Counted from the stretch's first letter, positions 22,731 to 34,149 are shown. The stretch: DNA of 64,000 nt from Diogma glabrata (GCA_963693315.1 OY856188.1:190269897-190333896); one strand, 5' to 3'. Numbers and translations: made by a program. Notes: generated by a model from the letters alone, not told the origin.

Positions 22731-23263
22731 GGTAGAAACACAACACGGACGATAACGTCGGACGTTAAAAAAAATGTCTACAATTTCGCTGTTGTAACCA
22801 CAACAAAGGCGTCAGCGTTAAAAGCTGTCAAAAATAAAATTGCATAAACTAAAATACATTGTTCTTTGTCAAAATGAATTTCACAAATTTCAATTTTAAA
22901 AATAACTAATTTTTACTAATAAATAAATAATAATAATTTTTCTACTAATAACTAATTTTAAAAATAAATTGCAAAATACAAAATACAACCTCAGAAACGC
23001 GAAAAACATTATAAAATCATATTTTGCAGTTGGTGGCACTGTCACAATAACATTAAAAATTACTCTTGCAGCCAAATAAAAATAGAATTGATATCTGGCA
23101 ATAATCATCGCCGACGATAAATTAGAAATAGAATCTAAATTTTCTCCGACGAAAAAAACTTTTTCGTTTATCGCTGTAGTTGTGTTTGAAATGTATGTAT
23201 CCTGTGTATTCTAATGTTACTAACGTCGTCGTCGGACGATTTCGCCCGTGTTGTGTTTCTAGC
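22731..23263. mobile_element. MITE with TIR of about 30 bp
   Basis: The left end reads ggtagaaacacaacacgg and the right end, inverted, gctagaaacacaacacgg. Both continue into cgtc-rich subterminal sequence. The interior is AT-rich and non-coding. TTAA precedes the left end but not the right, so a piggyBac-type origin is possible but unproven. Confidence 0.75.
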
Positions 23264-23339
23264 TTTACTCTCAATTTCAAAACAAAACAAAAGTTTCCGT
23301 TTAACGAAACTTGGTTTTTAATGAATAACGTTGACTGCG

Positions 23340-24462
23340 TTTTTATCATAGGTTTGTGATTTGTTTATATCTGTACTTTTTTTTATTGAAATTGAGTGAT
23401 GGAATTGTTTTTTAATGCTATAAAATTATGTTTCCGAACAGTTTTTATTATTTGTTTTCGACCTATAGTCATTGGTTGCTTCAGAACTTTCTGTTGTCGG
23501 CTTACTTCTATATGTTCTTTAACAATATTACACATAGTTTGCGAAGAACTCGGTTCAGACACGTCATAACTTGTTGCACATATCTCGTTTTTTTTCTCAG
23601 TAATTATTATTTTGTTCTTAATCTCTTCATCAGTGGAATATTCTGTTAAACTTGTCTCATTTTCACATCCCTATCATCCGATGAGTCAAAATCAACAGTT
23701 TTTGAAGAACTAGCTATTATAATGAGTTTTGCCTTCTTCGTTGGTGGAGATGTTGTATTTAAAGAATCTAATATATAAAATTTTTTTAAATATTTAAATA
23801 GTTTTAAATCAGTTTTCTTTAAAAAAGAATAGAAATACAAGAGTATAGAGCACTTAGTAAATGTCTTTTTAATACCTATAAGGAGCTAAAAATATAGAAA
23901 CTTACGAGCTTGTTGGCCAGCAACAATATCAGTTAATTTCAGTGACGCTTTATTTAGTTGGGTCTAGATGAGATCTTTGTTCTTTATAACATATTTCCGT
24001 TTCAAAACCTTACTATCAATCTTTGCCTTTTTTTGGCTGATTCTTCATTTACTGTCGAATACACGTATGCTCTTGTTTCCAGTACACTTATTTTGTTTTC
24101 AGTCTCTTTATACGTTTCTATGAAATTTATATTAGCATTATAAATAAGTCAATTTGAATTGCGATAAAGTGTTTATAATAAAGCACTGTGTTACACATGA
24201 TTACTTACGAGCTCTGCCACGAATATCCACAGGGAATATTGGCCATATCGATTTTGGTTGTTTGAAGTTTTTCACCATTTCTTGAAGCTCCTTTCATTTT
24301 ACAGGATTATCATAAGGTTCTGGCATATATTTGCAATTTATTTTATCCTGTTTAATTGTGAGCCATGCTGTTGGAACTACATCTATCTTTTTTCGTTTTG
24401 GATCATAAAATTTGCAAATATGCAGATTATTGCCAATTTGATATGATAGTGATAAGTGTGAC
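23340..24462 (-). pseudogene. DUF4806-family gene relic, several exons
   Basis: Minus-strand exons with consistent splice phases. Exon A (about 24462-24209) carries DVVPTAWL and KSIWPIFPVDIRGRA, then a GTAAGT donor. Exon B (24117 to about 24035) follows an AG and reads in phase TYKETENKISVLE. A small exon (about 23945-23906) reads LKLTDIVAGQQA with a GTAAGT donor. Exon C starts at 23767 with a PPTKKAK segment and a serine/aspartate-rich tract. The W-containing N-terminal module and acidic linker are typical of DUF4806 proteins spread by transposons in insects. Exon A has an in-frame TGA (24296-24294) and exon C a frameshift near 23650, so this copy is broken. DUF4806 function is unknown. Confidence 0.5.
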
Positions 24463-24602
24463 ACCGTTTAAACGTTATTTTTTATTAAACTGAAATATAC
24501 TAAATTTCAATGGTACTTAAAGGCAAATTATAATTTCGCAACTCTTACAAACATTTATTAAATTTCTCAGCACAAAACGGCGAACAACATACATACACAG
24601 TT

Positions 24603-24665
24603 GAAAAAGTAACTGCAATATTTAAAGCATGCAAGACTTGCTTTAAATATTGCAGTTACTTTTTC
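24603..24665. repeat. Short perfect hairpin, 27-bp arms
   Basis: The arm at 24603-24629, containing aagtaactgcaatatttaaa, is followed after a 9-base loop by its exact inverse (24639-24665). Confidence 0.95.
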
Positions 24666-26244
24666 GCATAGGAGTTATGCGTTGCAGGTTATTATATTAT
24701 TGAATTGTAAAGTAAATGTTGCATTAAACCTAATTTTAATGCATATCTATAAAATTTAAAACAACTCTTGCATCATAATTTATTTCTATAGAACAGCTAG
24801 CAGTTTTAATACACCTTGCTACAATTTAATACATTAAAAATTTATTGAAATTTCAAAATTCACTAGAGTATTATCCATTTTAGAAATGTATAGTTAAACG
24901 CGTTTCATGTATGTTTTAGTTATCGCTTCTCAGCTGAAAGTCTATAATAATAGTGATTAAGGTGGTATGTATGTTTTAATTTTTTCCGTTGTAATTTTTT
25001 TATTCTAATTTGATTAATTTAGGCAGGTGCTTAATAATCAAAGTAACTCGAAATTATGATGTAATTTGCATTAAAATGTCATACTAAAAAAATGTTGCGC
25101 GTAATATTATTTAATGCAAATAACAGACATTTTTGTTACAAGTAGTTTGTTAAATATTGATGCAAAAAGCATTAGTTTAACTTTATATAGCAAGCTTTGT
25201 ATTGTTTTGTAATGGAAACTTCCGTAGGACCTATATGTGTAGCAATTTGCGTTACATATTCAATTTTTTTTAACTGTGTTCATACTTTAAATAGAAAAAA
25301 GTTTTATTAGAGATCCCTTATGTAAAGAAATACAAATCTACAATTTTTATTAAAACAAATTCACTAATATCATATTGGTTTGCTTACAAAATAAATTATC
25401 CACAAAATATAAAATCAATTCGTATTTTGTCATTTCTTTTAACTATAGAAAAGCAGGTAAACAAATGTATAGTAGAATTTTTTTACCAATGAATTTTTGA
25501 CAGATAGCACTCAGCAAGAGATAAAAGATGAGACAAAAAGTAAAACAGAGATGTATTATTTATTTTGGGATAAATTTGTTTTGAAAACAATTACATTAGT
25601 TAAAATTCTACTCCTATTTCGTACCATTTGTTTGTTGTGACATTTTTGTTATAATTATTATTAATTATCAACATATATAACTGTATAACTGCCTACAAAC
25701 CATTAATATTTTTACTAGTGGTTTGGTTTTCGATTATAATTGGTTGAATTTCAATAGTAATTTATTAATTTTTTGCGTTTTTTTGTCTATTTCAATGGGA
25801 CCCCAAAAGTTTTTTTTTTAATATTTTATTCAGTGTCTCAGAATATGCGCGCATGCGCATAAGAATATGCGCACAACGACCCATTTTTGGTATTCGGTGG
25901 TAAAAAAATACGACTATACCGAAATATACTGATAACTGATTATTATAGTTAGTTCTGATTATATAGAGTTCAAACGAAAGTTCAAACAGAAGTCGTCTTG
26001 CAAATGATCTCGTAAGAATCAGAAGAAAGAAACAAAAGAAAAATAAATCAACAAAAAGAAAATATTACAGTGGAATGAATGTTTTTTATCACATACTAAT
26101 AAAAAGTTACAGGTTTACTTTAGTAGCAGCCATCGAAAACATTATTTTGTACGTAGAGCAAATATGAACCATACAATTCATTATAGTAATACTGAAAATT
26201 AAAGACGTAAAAATCTAAAACCGTTTTTTCTGCTTTAGTTTCAA
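24666..26244. other. No gene recognised
   Basis: AT-rich, without open frames of note. An alternating purine-pyrimidine palindrome, tatgcgcgcatgcgcata, lies at about 25844-25861 and is followed by a related tatgcgca. Confidence 0.4.
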
Positions 26245-26410
26245 ATTATAATGGTTCTAATCTGTTCTTGGAATACATTCCATTTGATTTATAGAAAAAA
26301 TTGTTCGACAATCATTTCTTTTACCTTTATCTTGACAACGTTCACATGACCAATATCCTGTATGACCTTTAGTACATTTAATAAATGCACGTGCTGGGCG
26401 ATCGCATATA
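26245..26410 (-). pseudogene. Fragment of a transposon-associated protein (CDRPARAF family)
   Basis: The minus strand reads ICDRPARAFIKCTKGHTGYW, then SCERCQDKGKR and, further on, RTD. The CDxPAR-x-F-[IL]-K-x-x-K-x-H-x-GY-x-x-C-x-x-C block is a hallmark of a large arthropod family of transposon-borne proteins that often begin with a SAM domain. The histidine and cysteines suggest metal binding. Only about 50 residues survive. It is not adjacent to either the SAM exons (985-1591) or the C-terminal relic (2985-3622). Confidence 0.6.
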
Positions 26411-27142
26411 AAAACTTTAAAGTGACTTCAAAACATTTATTGTTTATTGTTTTATTTTAACGTTTATGATATAATATGTTGTATTGTATCATAAAACTGG
26501 TCTTTAAAAGGTATTCTTTTTAATTTCGTAGTGGTTTTTTTTTATATGTATTAAGAAAACCACTGCCAAGTGATAGACCAAAAATTTCTTTATTCTTTAT
26601 TTCATGCAAATATTTCCGGATCGATATGATCCCCTCATCAGTGCAACTACACAAAACTAATATGAGTATATTCTTACTAAACTAATTTAAACTTAGGTTG
26701 TCAATTTTATCAAAATAATACATACTTAAGATATTTGAGATGTTTTCTTTACATGGTATTTTTGTACCTATACATAAAAAGAACTATTGAACTTCCACAC
26801 TAATTTATACACAAACTAATAAATTAAATTAAAATAAGACAAGTACTATTTCTTAACGATTATGTATAAAAATGAATAAAAATGTATAATCATATATATT
26901 AATACGCTAAAAAAAAACTTTGTACAGCCTAAGGCTTTTTTATTCGAATTTTGATTCATTTCAAATTTTCACTGCTAACTGATATTAGTGTAACTTAGAT
27001 TTTAAAGATTTTTGAGATTTTTCGGATCATAAATAAAAAAGTTATAGACGAATTAAAATGTATTTTTGAATTTAACGGCCTCCCACATACAATATGAAAA
27101 TGGAATTTTGCCCAAGTATATATTTTTTTTTCACAAAAACGA
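26411..27142. other. Non-coding stretch around hammerhead-like motif 2
   Basis: No open frame. Apart from the hammerhead-like motif it holds only AT-rich sequence. It may be the remnant of a Penelope-like terminal region. Confidence 0.35.
26613..26641 (-). ncRNA. Hammerhead ribozyme-like core 2
   Basis: The minus strand reads CTGATGA, then a stem (GGATC with GATCC, loop atatc), then GAAA. The base next to GAAA does not pair with the base after CTGATGA, so stem II is imperfect at its base. It is probably a decayed copy. Confidence 0.4.
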
Positions 27143-27294
27143 TAAGCAGGCTACAGACCTTCAATCAATTTGTCAATCAATTCGAAAACGAAAACAAACG
27201 AAATAAAATTTAGTGTAAAAATCCCCTAAATTTTATTTCGTTTATTTTCGTTTTCAATTGATTGACAAATTGATGGAAGGTCTGTAGCCTGCTT
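27143..27294. repeat. Palindromic MITE, 152 bp
   Basis: The ends read aagcaggctacagacctt and its inverse. The whole element folds on itself with a centre near gtgtaaaaatcccc. No clear target duplication. Confidence 0.88.
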
Positions 27295-27706
27295 TAAGAG
27301 AATATAAAAAAATTAATATAAAAAAATTAAATTAGTATTTTATATTTTCTTTTCAAATTTCAATTTAGTTTATGAATTTATTTAGGAGTGAATAGACGTA
27401 ATATTTTTCTTTGTTTTTTTATTATAGGAGTAGATAGACGTAATATTTTTCTATGAATGTTGTGAATGAAGAAATGAATTGCACTTGGTATTTATCATTT
27501 TAAAATTCATGTGTTTGTTAAATTTGTCAGATGAAGATAGAATTGATTCCACGTGATAATGGTATGAGTGAGTTTATATTATTTTTCTTTGTTTTTTTAT
27601 TATTATTATTTTTCTTTGATTTTCTTTGATTTAATTATTATGGTGTTAATGGTGAAATGAATGTTGTGAATAACGTATTATTTTTCTTTGTTTTTTGTTA
27701 TTGTTA
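27295..27706. other. No gene; short direct repeats
   Basis: Two copies of a gagt-aatagacgtaatatttttct block (about 27388 and 27430) and several ttatttttctttg repeats. No coding signal. Confidence 0.5.
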
Positions 27707-28143
27707 CTAGGAGGGCCGGGCGTGCTTCGCTGCGCTTATAAATAAAGTTTTTGCGTAGACATTTTGTTGACGTAGAAGCAATGATTTCAAAAAGAATGAG
27801 AAATGCCAGCATATAATTTTTAATTTTTCTTTTTAAATATATGAATGAAAAATAATCAGAACTCTAGCTGATCAGTTCGGATATATGAAAAATTAGCAAT
27901 CAAATAAGTTAGAGATCAAATAAGCTTACTTGAAAACTTATTTGATCGCTAATTTTTCATATATCCGAACTGATCAGCTAGAGTTCTGATTATTTTTCAT
28001 TCATATATTTAAAAAGAAAAATTTAAAATTATATGCTAACATTTCTCATTCCCCTTTTTTTGAAATGATTGCTTCTACGTCAACAAAATGTCTACGCAAA
28101 AACTTTATTTATAAGCGTAGCGAAGCACGCCGGGCCCTCCTAG
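27707..28143. mobile_element. Palindromic MITE, 437 bp
   Basis: The ends are ctaggagggcc and its inverse, and the arms run about 200 bp to a short centre at about 27915-27935. A tta follows the right end and precedes the left end, compatible with a 3-bp Harbinger-type target duplication. A TA duplication within ctag (mariner type) is equally possible. The outer 100 bp are relatively GC-rich (cgtgcttcgctgcgc). Confidence 0.88.
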
Positions 28144-28269
28144 TTAAAACATCTTTTTCTTTATAAAATGATTAAAAGCAATTTGTTCAAATGATTAAAC
28201 GTTAATAATTTAGTGACATTTATACTCCCAATTATCTGTACTAAAAATAAAAATAAACCAAAACAAATA

Positions 28270-28765
28270 TAAATAATATACAGCGTTAAACTAATTAAAC
28301 TTGAAAGTCTTAACAAATTGTTTGTCACCAATGATGAAAATATTAAAATTGGATTCAAGCCATTTTCTACGGTTCGAAAATCCATTGGTATGCCCTATGA
28401 AAAAGTAAAATCTATTGATAGACATGGGGTGGTATACTCTTTTAATTGCAATGATTGCCACGGTATATACATTGGACAGGCTGGCCAAAAACTTGGTTCT
28501 AGAATAAAGCAACATATTAGTAATATTAACGCATCAAAAAGTAAATCCAACAACACTGCCGCTTTCGAACACGCCAAACAAATAGGACACTCGTTTTACT
28601 ATGAATACACAAAAATAATCACCATAGAAGAGTCATAGACAAAACGACTAACACAGGAATCAATAGAAATTTATAAACATAGACGGAATTCAATAAACCT
28701 AAGATCAGACCTCGATCGATTAAACCCAACATACACACAAATTCTAAAATATCCTCACTAAATTT
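28270..28765 (+). pseudogene. Penelope-like element, GIY-YIG C-terminal fragment A
   Basis: A plus-strand frame (28318-28638) reads GVVYSFNCNDCHGIYIGQAG, then RIKQHISN, and NNTAAFEHAKQIGHSF. This is a GIY-YIG nuclease core preceded by the cysteine pair typical of Penelope-like elements (YxxxCxxCxxxYIGQT). After a TAG at 28636 the family's usual C-terminus (RLTQESIEIYKHRRNSINLR) continues in frame, so that stop is a mutation. The reverse transcriptase is absent. GIY-YIG cuts target DNA. Confidence 0.82.
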
Positions 28766-28811
28766 CACCACTAAAATACATCGAAATAAAGATTTGAGTC
28801 TCAAATTGTAG

Positions 28812-28995
28812 TTAACATATTTTTCAAATATTTTAGCTAAAACCGACAGAATTGGTCTATAATTGTTAGGATCTATCTTACTGTCTTTCTTTGATATGGG
28901 TTGAACGCTGGTCAGCTTCCAAGAATCGGGAAATATTCCGGTTTTATAAGATATATTTTGTTAAAGTTGTTTTTAAATTGGCTGGTGGAATAATA
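28812..28995 (-). pseudogene. Non-LTR reverse transcriptase fragment
   Basis: The minus strand reads LKTTLTKYI, then YKTGIFPDSWKLTSVQPISK and NNYRPILSVLAKIFEKYVN. This corresponds to the same RT blocks as the elements at 14466 and 32531. It may be the continuation of the element at 32531-33985 beyond a Penelope insertion. However, it repeats a few residues already present there (IPP through LT), so either the insertion duplicated its target or this is a separate copy. Confidence 0.7.
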
Positions 28996-29106
28996 AATAA
29001 TTCTAAGATTTGAAAATTAAAAAATGCACCTTTTTCTCAGCCTGTTTATTTTATTTTATTTTTTAATTTTTATTTAATAAAATATTTTAAAATTGTTTAC
29101 ACAATA

Positions 29107-29132
29107 TTTCGCCAAATTGTGGCATTATCAAG
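29107..29132 (-). ncRNA. Hammerhead ribozyme-like core 3 in a Penelope 3' region
   Basis: The minus strand reads TTGATAA, then a stem (GCCA with TGGC), then GAAATATTG. The first core box deviates from CTGATGA at two positions, so activity is doubtful. It lies about 160 bp downstream of the GIY-YIG frame of fragment B, where Penelope-like elements are known to carry hammerheads. Confidence 0.45.
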
Positions 29133-29289
29133 TGTATATGTATTAAAAATATTTCACAATTGGTTTTTAGACAAAAATATATATGTACAAACAAACTGAC
29201 ATAATTATTTAAATTTAAATAAAATTTTTTGAAATGAAAATGAAAAAATTGTTTGTTTAAAAGGTTACTACGAAATTGAAAAAATTGAA

Positions 29290-30150
29290 TTATTTTTTCT
29301 TTTTGAATTTAAAAGTGTTTAAAAGGTGTATGTAAGGTTTCTTTAAATTTTCTGTATCCGTCTTAAAATTTATTGAATTAGGTTTATCCAAATGAATATA
29401 AGCTGATTCGATCATTTCTCGTTTTTTTGTGTTTTTTTCTGAAGAAAGAATAGAAGGATCTTCTATATTCCAAATATGAAAATTGTCTATTGCATGTTGG
29501 GCGAGAGCTGTAGTATTATGTTTTAATTTAACATTGCTTTTATGACCATACATTCTCTCTTCTAATCTTTGACTTGTTTGTCCAATATAAGTTTTTCCAC
29601 AACAACAATTAATTTTGTAAACAATATCAAATTTTTTCTTTTTGTTAATTTTGTCTTTAAGATTAGTAAAAATAATTTGTTGTGATTTGTTTATTATTTT
29701 TGTTGATATCCTCATTAAATTATTTGGTTCATTTAAAATTTTTTTGATACCATCTGTTAAATTTGGAATATATGTTAAAGAACCAAAAATGTTATTATTC
29801 GAACTGGTTCCATCAGAAAGTTGGTTATTGGTCAATTGTGGAGTTAAAGGATGTTGTGAAAAATTTGATTTTTTATATTTGTTTTCAATAATTAATTTTT
29901 TAATTAGATCTAAGGGATAATTGTTATTCATCAAAATATTTATCATTTCAGTTATGTTATTGTTTATAAACTTTGGATGTGTAAGTGTATAAACTCTATT
30001 TATGAAAGATTTCACTACATTCAATTTCATTGTTTTAGGATGCAAAGAAAAATAATTTAATATACGTCCTGAATTCAAATCTTTTTTGTACCAACTTGTA
30101 ATAATTTTTTATCATCTCTATATAAAGTCATATCTAAAAAACTAATTACT
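29290..30150 (-). pseudogene. Penelope-like element, RT tail and GIY-YIG domain, fragment B
   Basis: Starting at about 30150 the minus strand reads SFLDMTLYRD. After a one-base frameshift it reads ITSWYKKDLNSGRILNYFS, the classic end of Penelope reverse transcriptase. An open frame (30078-29290) then carries the linker, a CCCGKTYIGQTSQRLEERM GIY-YIG core, NTTALAQHAIDN, and the terminal helix with KKREMIESAYIH. It ends in a KFKKKK tail. The upstream RT palm lies at 32160-32530, separated by an inserted element. The cysteine pair before YIGQT is kept. Confidence 0.85.
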
Positions 30151-30574
30151 TCGGTCTGAAAGACCTAAGTATTACATTCATGAGCTCAAAGTGAAATTCT
30201 TACCCCCACTTTTTTTGGCATTTCTCGACGTTTTAGGACCTACTGATTCTAAAAAAGCAAAAAAAAAAAAAATGTATGTCTGTCTGCCGGCCGTCCGGCC
30301 GGCCGTCATTACCTACGCTGCAGGGAAAACCACTGGAGGGATTTCAAAAATTTTTTTTTCTAAAAATAGGTATACTCAAGAGACAGGTCTGAAAGGACGC
30401 TGTGTTTGATAACTGTACCGGAAGTGTGTCAAAAAAATCGTCAAGTGTGTCAAAACAAGGAAATTTGCATATTTTTTGCTTAAAAAACGTTCATTTTAAG
30501 TGATTACGAGTAGGAACATTGAACTTCGAGAAATCTTGATGGTCGGGATTGGTATGTGACACCAAAATCTAGAT

Positions 30575-30960
30575 TATTGCATTATAAGTTTGTCAAAAAA
30601 ATGTTGTCAAGTGTGTCAAAAGAAAGATTTTTATTTATTTTTTTACCCAATTTTTCGGAAAAAAAAATTAAAATTTTTTTTGAAATGAAATTTTTTATCA
30701 TTATAATTGAGAACTATGGCATCATAAGTTTGTCAAAAAAATGTTGTCAAGTGTGTCAAAAGAAAAATTTTTATTTATTTTTTTACCCAATTTTTTGGAA
30801 AAAAATAAAATAAATAATTTGTATGACGTGAAAATATATTATTAATATAGAGAATTATGGCATTATAAGTTTGTCAAAAAAATAATGTCAAGCGTGTCAA
30901 AAAATGATTTCATTGATTTTTTTAGCCAATTTTTTGGGAAAAAAAATGTGGCTGTTTTTA
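30575..30960 (+). repeat. Tandem repeat, about 140-bp unit, three copies
   Basis: The phrase cattataagtttgtcaaaaa (second copy catcataag) recurs at about 30579, 30719 and 30859, each followed by gtcaagtgtgtcaaaa and ttttacccaattttt. The copies diverge progressively. Confidence 0.85.
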
Positions 30961-30994
30961 TGACGTAAATGTAATTGAAAATGAAATTGGACAT

Positions 30995-32085
30995 GGGAAT
31001 TTTTGAATTTGTTATAGTTTTTGAAATATTTTTGGAATTTTGAAAAAAGTATGTATTTTTGATTTTGTAATAATTTTTGCAATATTTTTAGAATTTTGGA
31101 AAAAGTTTTAATTTTTGATTTTGTAAGAATTTTTGGAATATTTTTGGAATTTTGAAAAATTTTAAATTTTTGATTTTTTATAATTTTTGGAATTTTGAAA
31201 AAAGATTCAATTTTGATTTTGTAATAATTTTTGGAATATTTTTAGAATGTTGAAAAAAGTTTGATTTTATTATAATTTTACAATATTTTTGGAATTTTGA
31301 AAGAAATATGAATTTGTGATTTTGCAATATTTTCTCGAATCGCTAAATTGAAGGTTTTTGAATAGTTTGCTGAAAATGAAAATGAAATTGGACATGGACA
31401 TTTTTGAATTTGTTATAGTTTTTGAATATTTTTGGAATTTTGAAAAAGTTTTAATTTTTGATTTTGTAAGAATTTTTGAAATATTTTTAGAAAATTTTAA
31501 ATTTTTCATTTTATTATAATTTTTGTAATTTTGGAAAAAGTTTCAATTTTTGATATTGTTATAATTTTTGCAATATTTTTACTTTTGAAAAAAGTTTGAA
31601 TTTTTAAGAAATTTTGGAATATTATTAGAATTTAGAAAAACTTTAAATATTTGATTTTATTCCAATTTTAGGAATGTTTTTAGCATTTAAAAAACAAATT
31701 TTTTTAATTTTATATATATTTTTAGAATTTTGAAAAAAGTTTCAATTTTTGAATTTTTAAGAATTTTTGGAATATTATTAGAATTTAGAAAAAGTTTAAA
31801 TATTTGATTTTATTCTAATTTTTGGAATATTTGGAATTATGAAAAAAGTTTCAATTTTGGATTTTGTATAATTTTTGCAATATTTTCAGAATTTTTGAAA
31901 AAAGTTTAATACTAATATTTGATTTTGTAATAATTTTTGGAATATTTTTAGGATTTTGGAAAAAGTTTGATTTTATTTATTTTTTACAATATTTTTGGAA
32001 TTTTGAAAGAAATATGAATTTGTGATTTTGTAATATTTTCTCGAAACACTAAATAGAGAGGTTTTTGAGTAGTTTGCTGAGTGTA
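30995..32085 (-). repeat. Degenerate AT tandem array
   Basis: About a dozen variants of the phrase ttttggaatatttttagaat followed by ttgaaaaaagttt and tttttgattttgtaataa, spaced roughly 60-90 bp apart. Two longer segments, 30970-31040 and 31370-31440, share a gaaaatgaaattggacatg block. Confidence 0.8.
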
Positions 32086-32159
32086 ACTAAAAACCATGTC
32101 CGCATAAAAGTTTTTTGCCGAAAACTATATCAAAATCCTTAACCCAGACCGAAGTCTTG

Positions 32160-32530
32160 ATATCTCAGAGCTGTGAGATTTCAGCCCCTCCATATTTTTC
32201 CCTTGGTTTTCTTTTTCAACAGTAAAATTTATATGATGATCAAATGAATGGAAAATATTTAAAGTATGTTGAATCAAATTTTGTGGCAAGATCAAAAGAA
32301 TATCATCGACATATCTTACAATGAAGGTAGGTTTTATATCTAGTTTTTGAAGGCAAACATTAAATAATTTATCCAATATTAAATCAGCTAGTGCTGGAGA
32401 AACTGATCGACCCATAGCAAGACCACTTTTTTGTTTATAAAATTTGTTTTCAAAAGAAAAAACATTGTCTATTTCAATACAATGTTTTACTAAAATTATA
32501 AATTCTGCTAGATTAAGTTCAGATAAATAG
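32160..32530 (-). pseudogene. Penelope-like reverse transcriptase palm
   Basis: The minus frame reads FYKQKSGLAMGRSVSPALAD, then IVRYVDDILLI (active-site YVDD box), and HINFTVEKENQGK. All are diagnostic for the Penelope RT. Its downstream part is at 29290-30150 across an inserted element. At its upstream edge (about 32530) the frame is fused directly to a non-LTR RT fragment. Confidence 0.85.
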
Positions 32531-33985
32531 AAAATGTTTGTTAAAATTGGAGCTAGCTGCCTAGCAAAGTTTTTAAGAATGAGGGGTGGAATACCGTCGG
32601 GGCCAGCTGATTTGTTGATATTGATAGAAAGAAGCATTTTCCGTACAATATTGCAACGAAAAATAATTGGTTTCATTTTCGTTACAACTGGGGAATGAGT
32701 GTAGGAGAATGGGGAGGTTCAACTATGTTTGAGTTTTCTGCGAATATACGACCTAAAAGATCCGCCTTCTCTTTCGAGTCGCTCACGGGAACGTCATTCA
32801 GAACTAAGGTTGGAATAGAGGATCGAGTAAAATTGCTCTGGACTGATTTAACTGTCTGAAAGAAACTACGTGAGCCAGATGGGTGCTCGGCGAATTTCTT
32901 TGTTTTCTTCTGGATAAACGCTTCTTTGTCCAGGTCTATTTTGAATTTACTAATATTTCTGGCTTTCTTATAGGCGCTATGGGTTTCAGATGTTTTATTA
33001 GCGTTATATGTCTTAAATGCTTTGCGTTTATTCCTCACTGCCTCATCAACATCCCGCGTGAACCAAGGCTCAGTTTTAGGAGTGATTAATCGATTTGGAA
33101 TAAACTGCCGCATTCCGTCTTTTATGATTTCAGACATTCTTATTGCTGATGTGCTAGGATCTTGATCAACACAACAAATAGTTTTCCAAGGTGTTTCATC
33201 ATAAAAGTTTCTCAGTCCCTCCCAGTTGGCGCGTTTATAGTTCCAAACGCGACGAGGATTTGCTTTAATTTGTGTCGGTGATGTAAATTGAACTATTGCT
33301 GATATTAGTAAATGGTCCGATATTCCGAGGGGTTGTTCAACTTTTGTCTTCGTAGTACCTGGTTCGTTTGTCAAAAACAGATCCATCAAATTATTGTTAT
33401 GATGTTGAATTGTCTGAGATTCTAGTGGGGCACTCTATCATTTGCGTCAAACCGTGATAATCTGCGAGTATCAGTTCGGCTTGTCTTCCTATGTCGTCAG
33501 TGCGCGATGAATACTTAAGCCATTCTTTATTATGAATATTAAAGTCTCCAAGAATGGTCAGCCTTGCTTTGGGGTAGTCCGTGGTAATCTTGTCTAGATT
33601 AGCCGATATTTGATCGAAAAAGGGATATCCTGGGGGAGAATTTGGGGATTTATATAATCCTATTATAAACATAGTTTCATCCACACCTGAGATCTTCAAT
33701 GCTATAGAATTATGGGACCTAGAGTTCAACTCGTAGGCCTTAATTCTCATACATGAAAGTGAATCTCGAACAAATACACAGACACCATGCTTGTTATAAA
33801 AGGAATGTTCCAATTCGTAACTAGGCATCCGGTATTTATCGGGATCTAACTTCGATGCTTTGCCACTAACAATTGTTTCGGTAAGAAACAATATGTCAGG
33901 TTTATTTTTTTCGATGTAGTGATGAGCGCTTTTAATGGCATACCTTACAAAATCCTTAGCAGGTCCTGATATATTCTATAATTTT
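32531..33985 (-). pseudogene. Non-LTR retrotransposon: endonuclease and start of RT, truncated
   Basis: The endonuclease starts near 33985 and shows PDILFLTETIV, HGVCVFVRDS, FIIGLYKSPN, TILGDFNIHNKEW and, in the next frame, LMDLFLTNE and LGISDHLLIS (the SDH catalytic motif). A linker follows with WFTRDVDEAVRNKRKAF, then the RT start INKSAGPDGIPPLILK. A frameshift lies near 33395, and a further change near 32680. It is 5'-truncated: no start codon or leader is visible before the domain. The RT is cut off at 32530 by Penelope sequence. Confidence 0.8.
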
Positions 33986-34149
33986 TCTTGAAGTAAATTC
34001 TAGTCGGGTATTTGGAAAAATAAAATTAAAATATAAAAGTGATAAAGACTTAGTTTCATTACAAATTCTAAAATAATTAAATTTAAAATGAATTAATTTC
34101 TTCTCAATAAGGCGGGAATGGAATTTACGAGTTTTCATGAATTATTTTT

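Larger units (their letters stand above)
30148..32155. mobile_element. Satellite-bearing insertion inside the Penelope element
   Basis: This 2-kb block splits the Penelope RT frame between its palm and the SFLDM motif. Both ends carry acttcggtctg in inverted orientation (30148-30158 and 32145-32155). The interior is non-coding and made of tandem repeats. At 30283-30307 lies a GC-rich segment with overlapping cggccg and ccggccgg. It is probably a non-autonomous DNA element; the superfamily is unknown. Confidence 0.6.
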
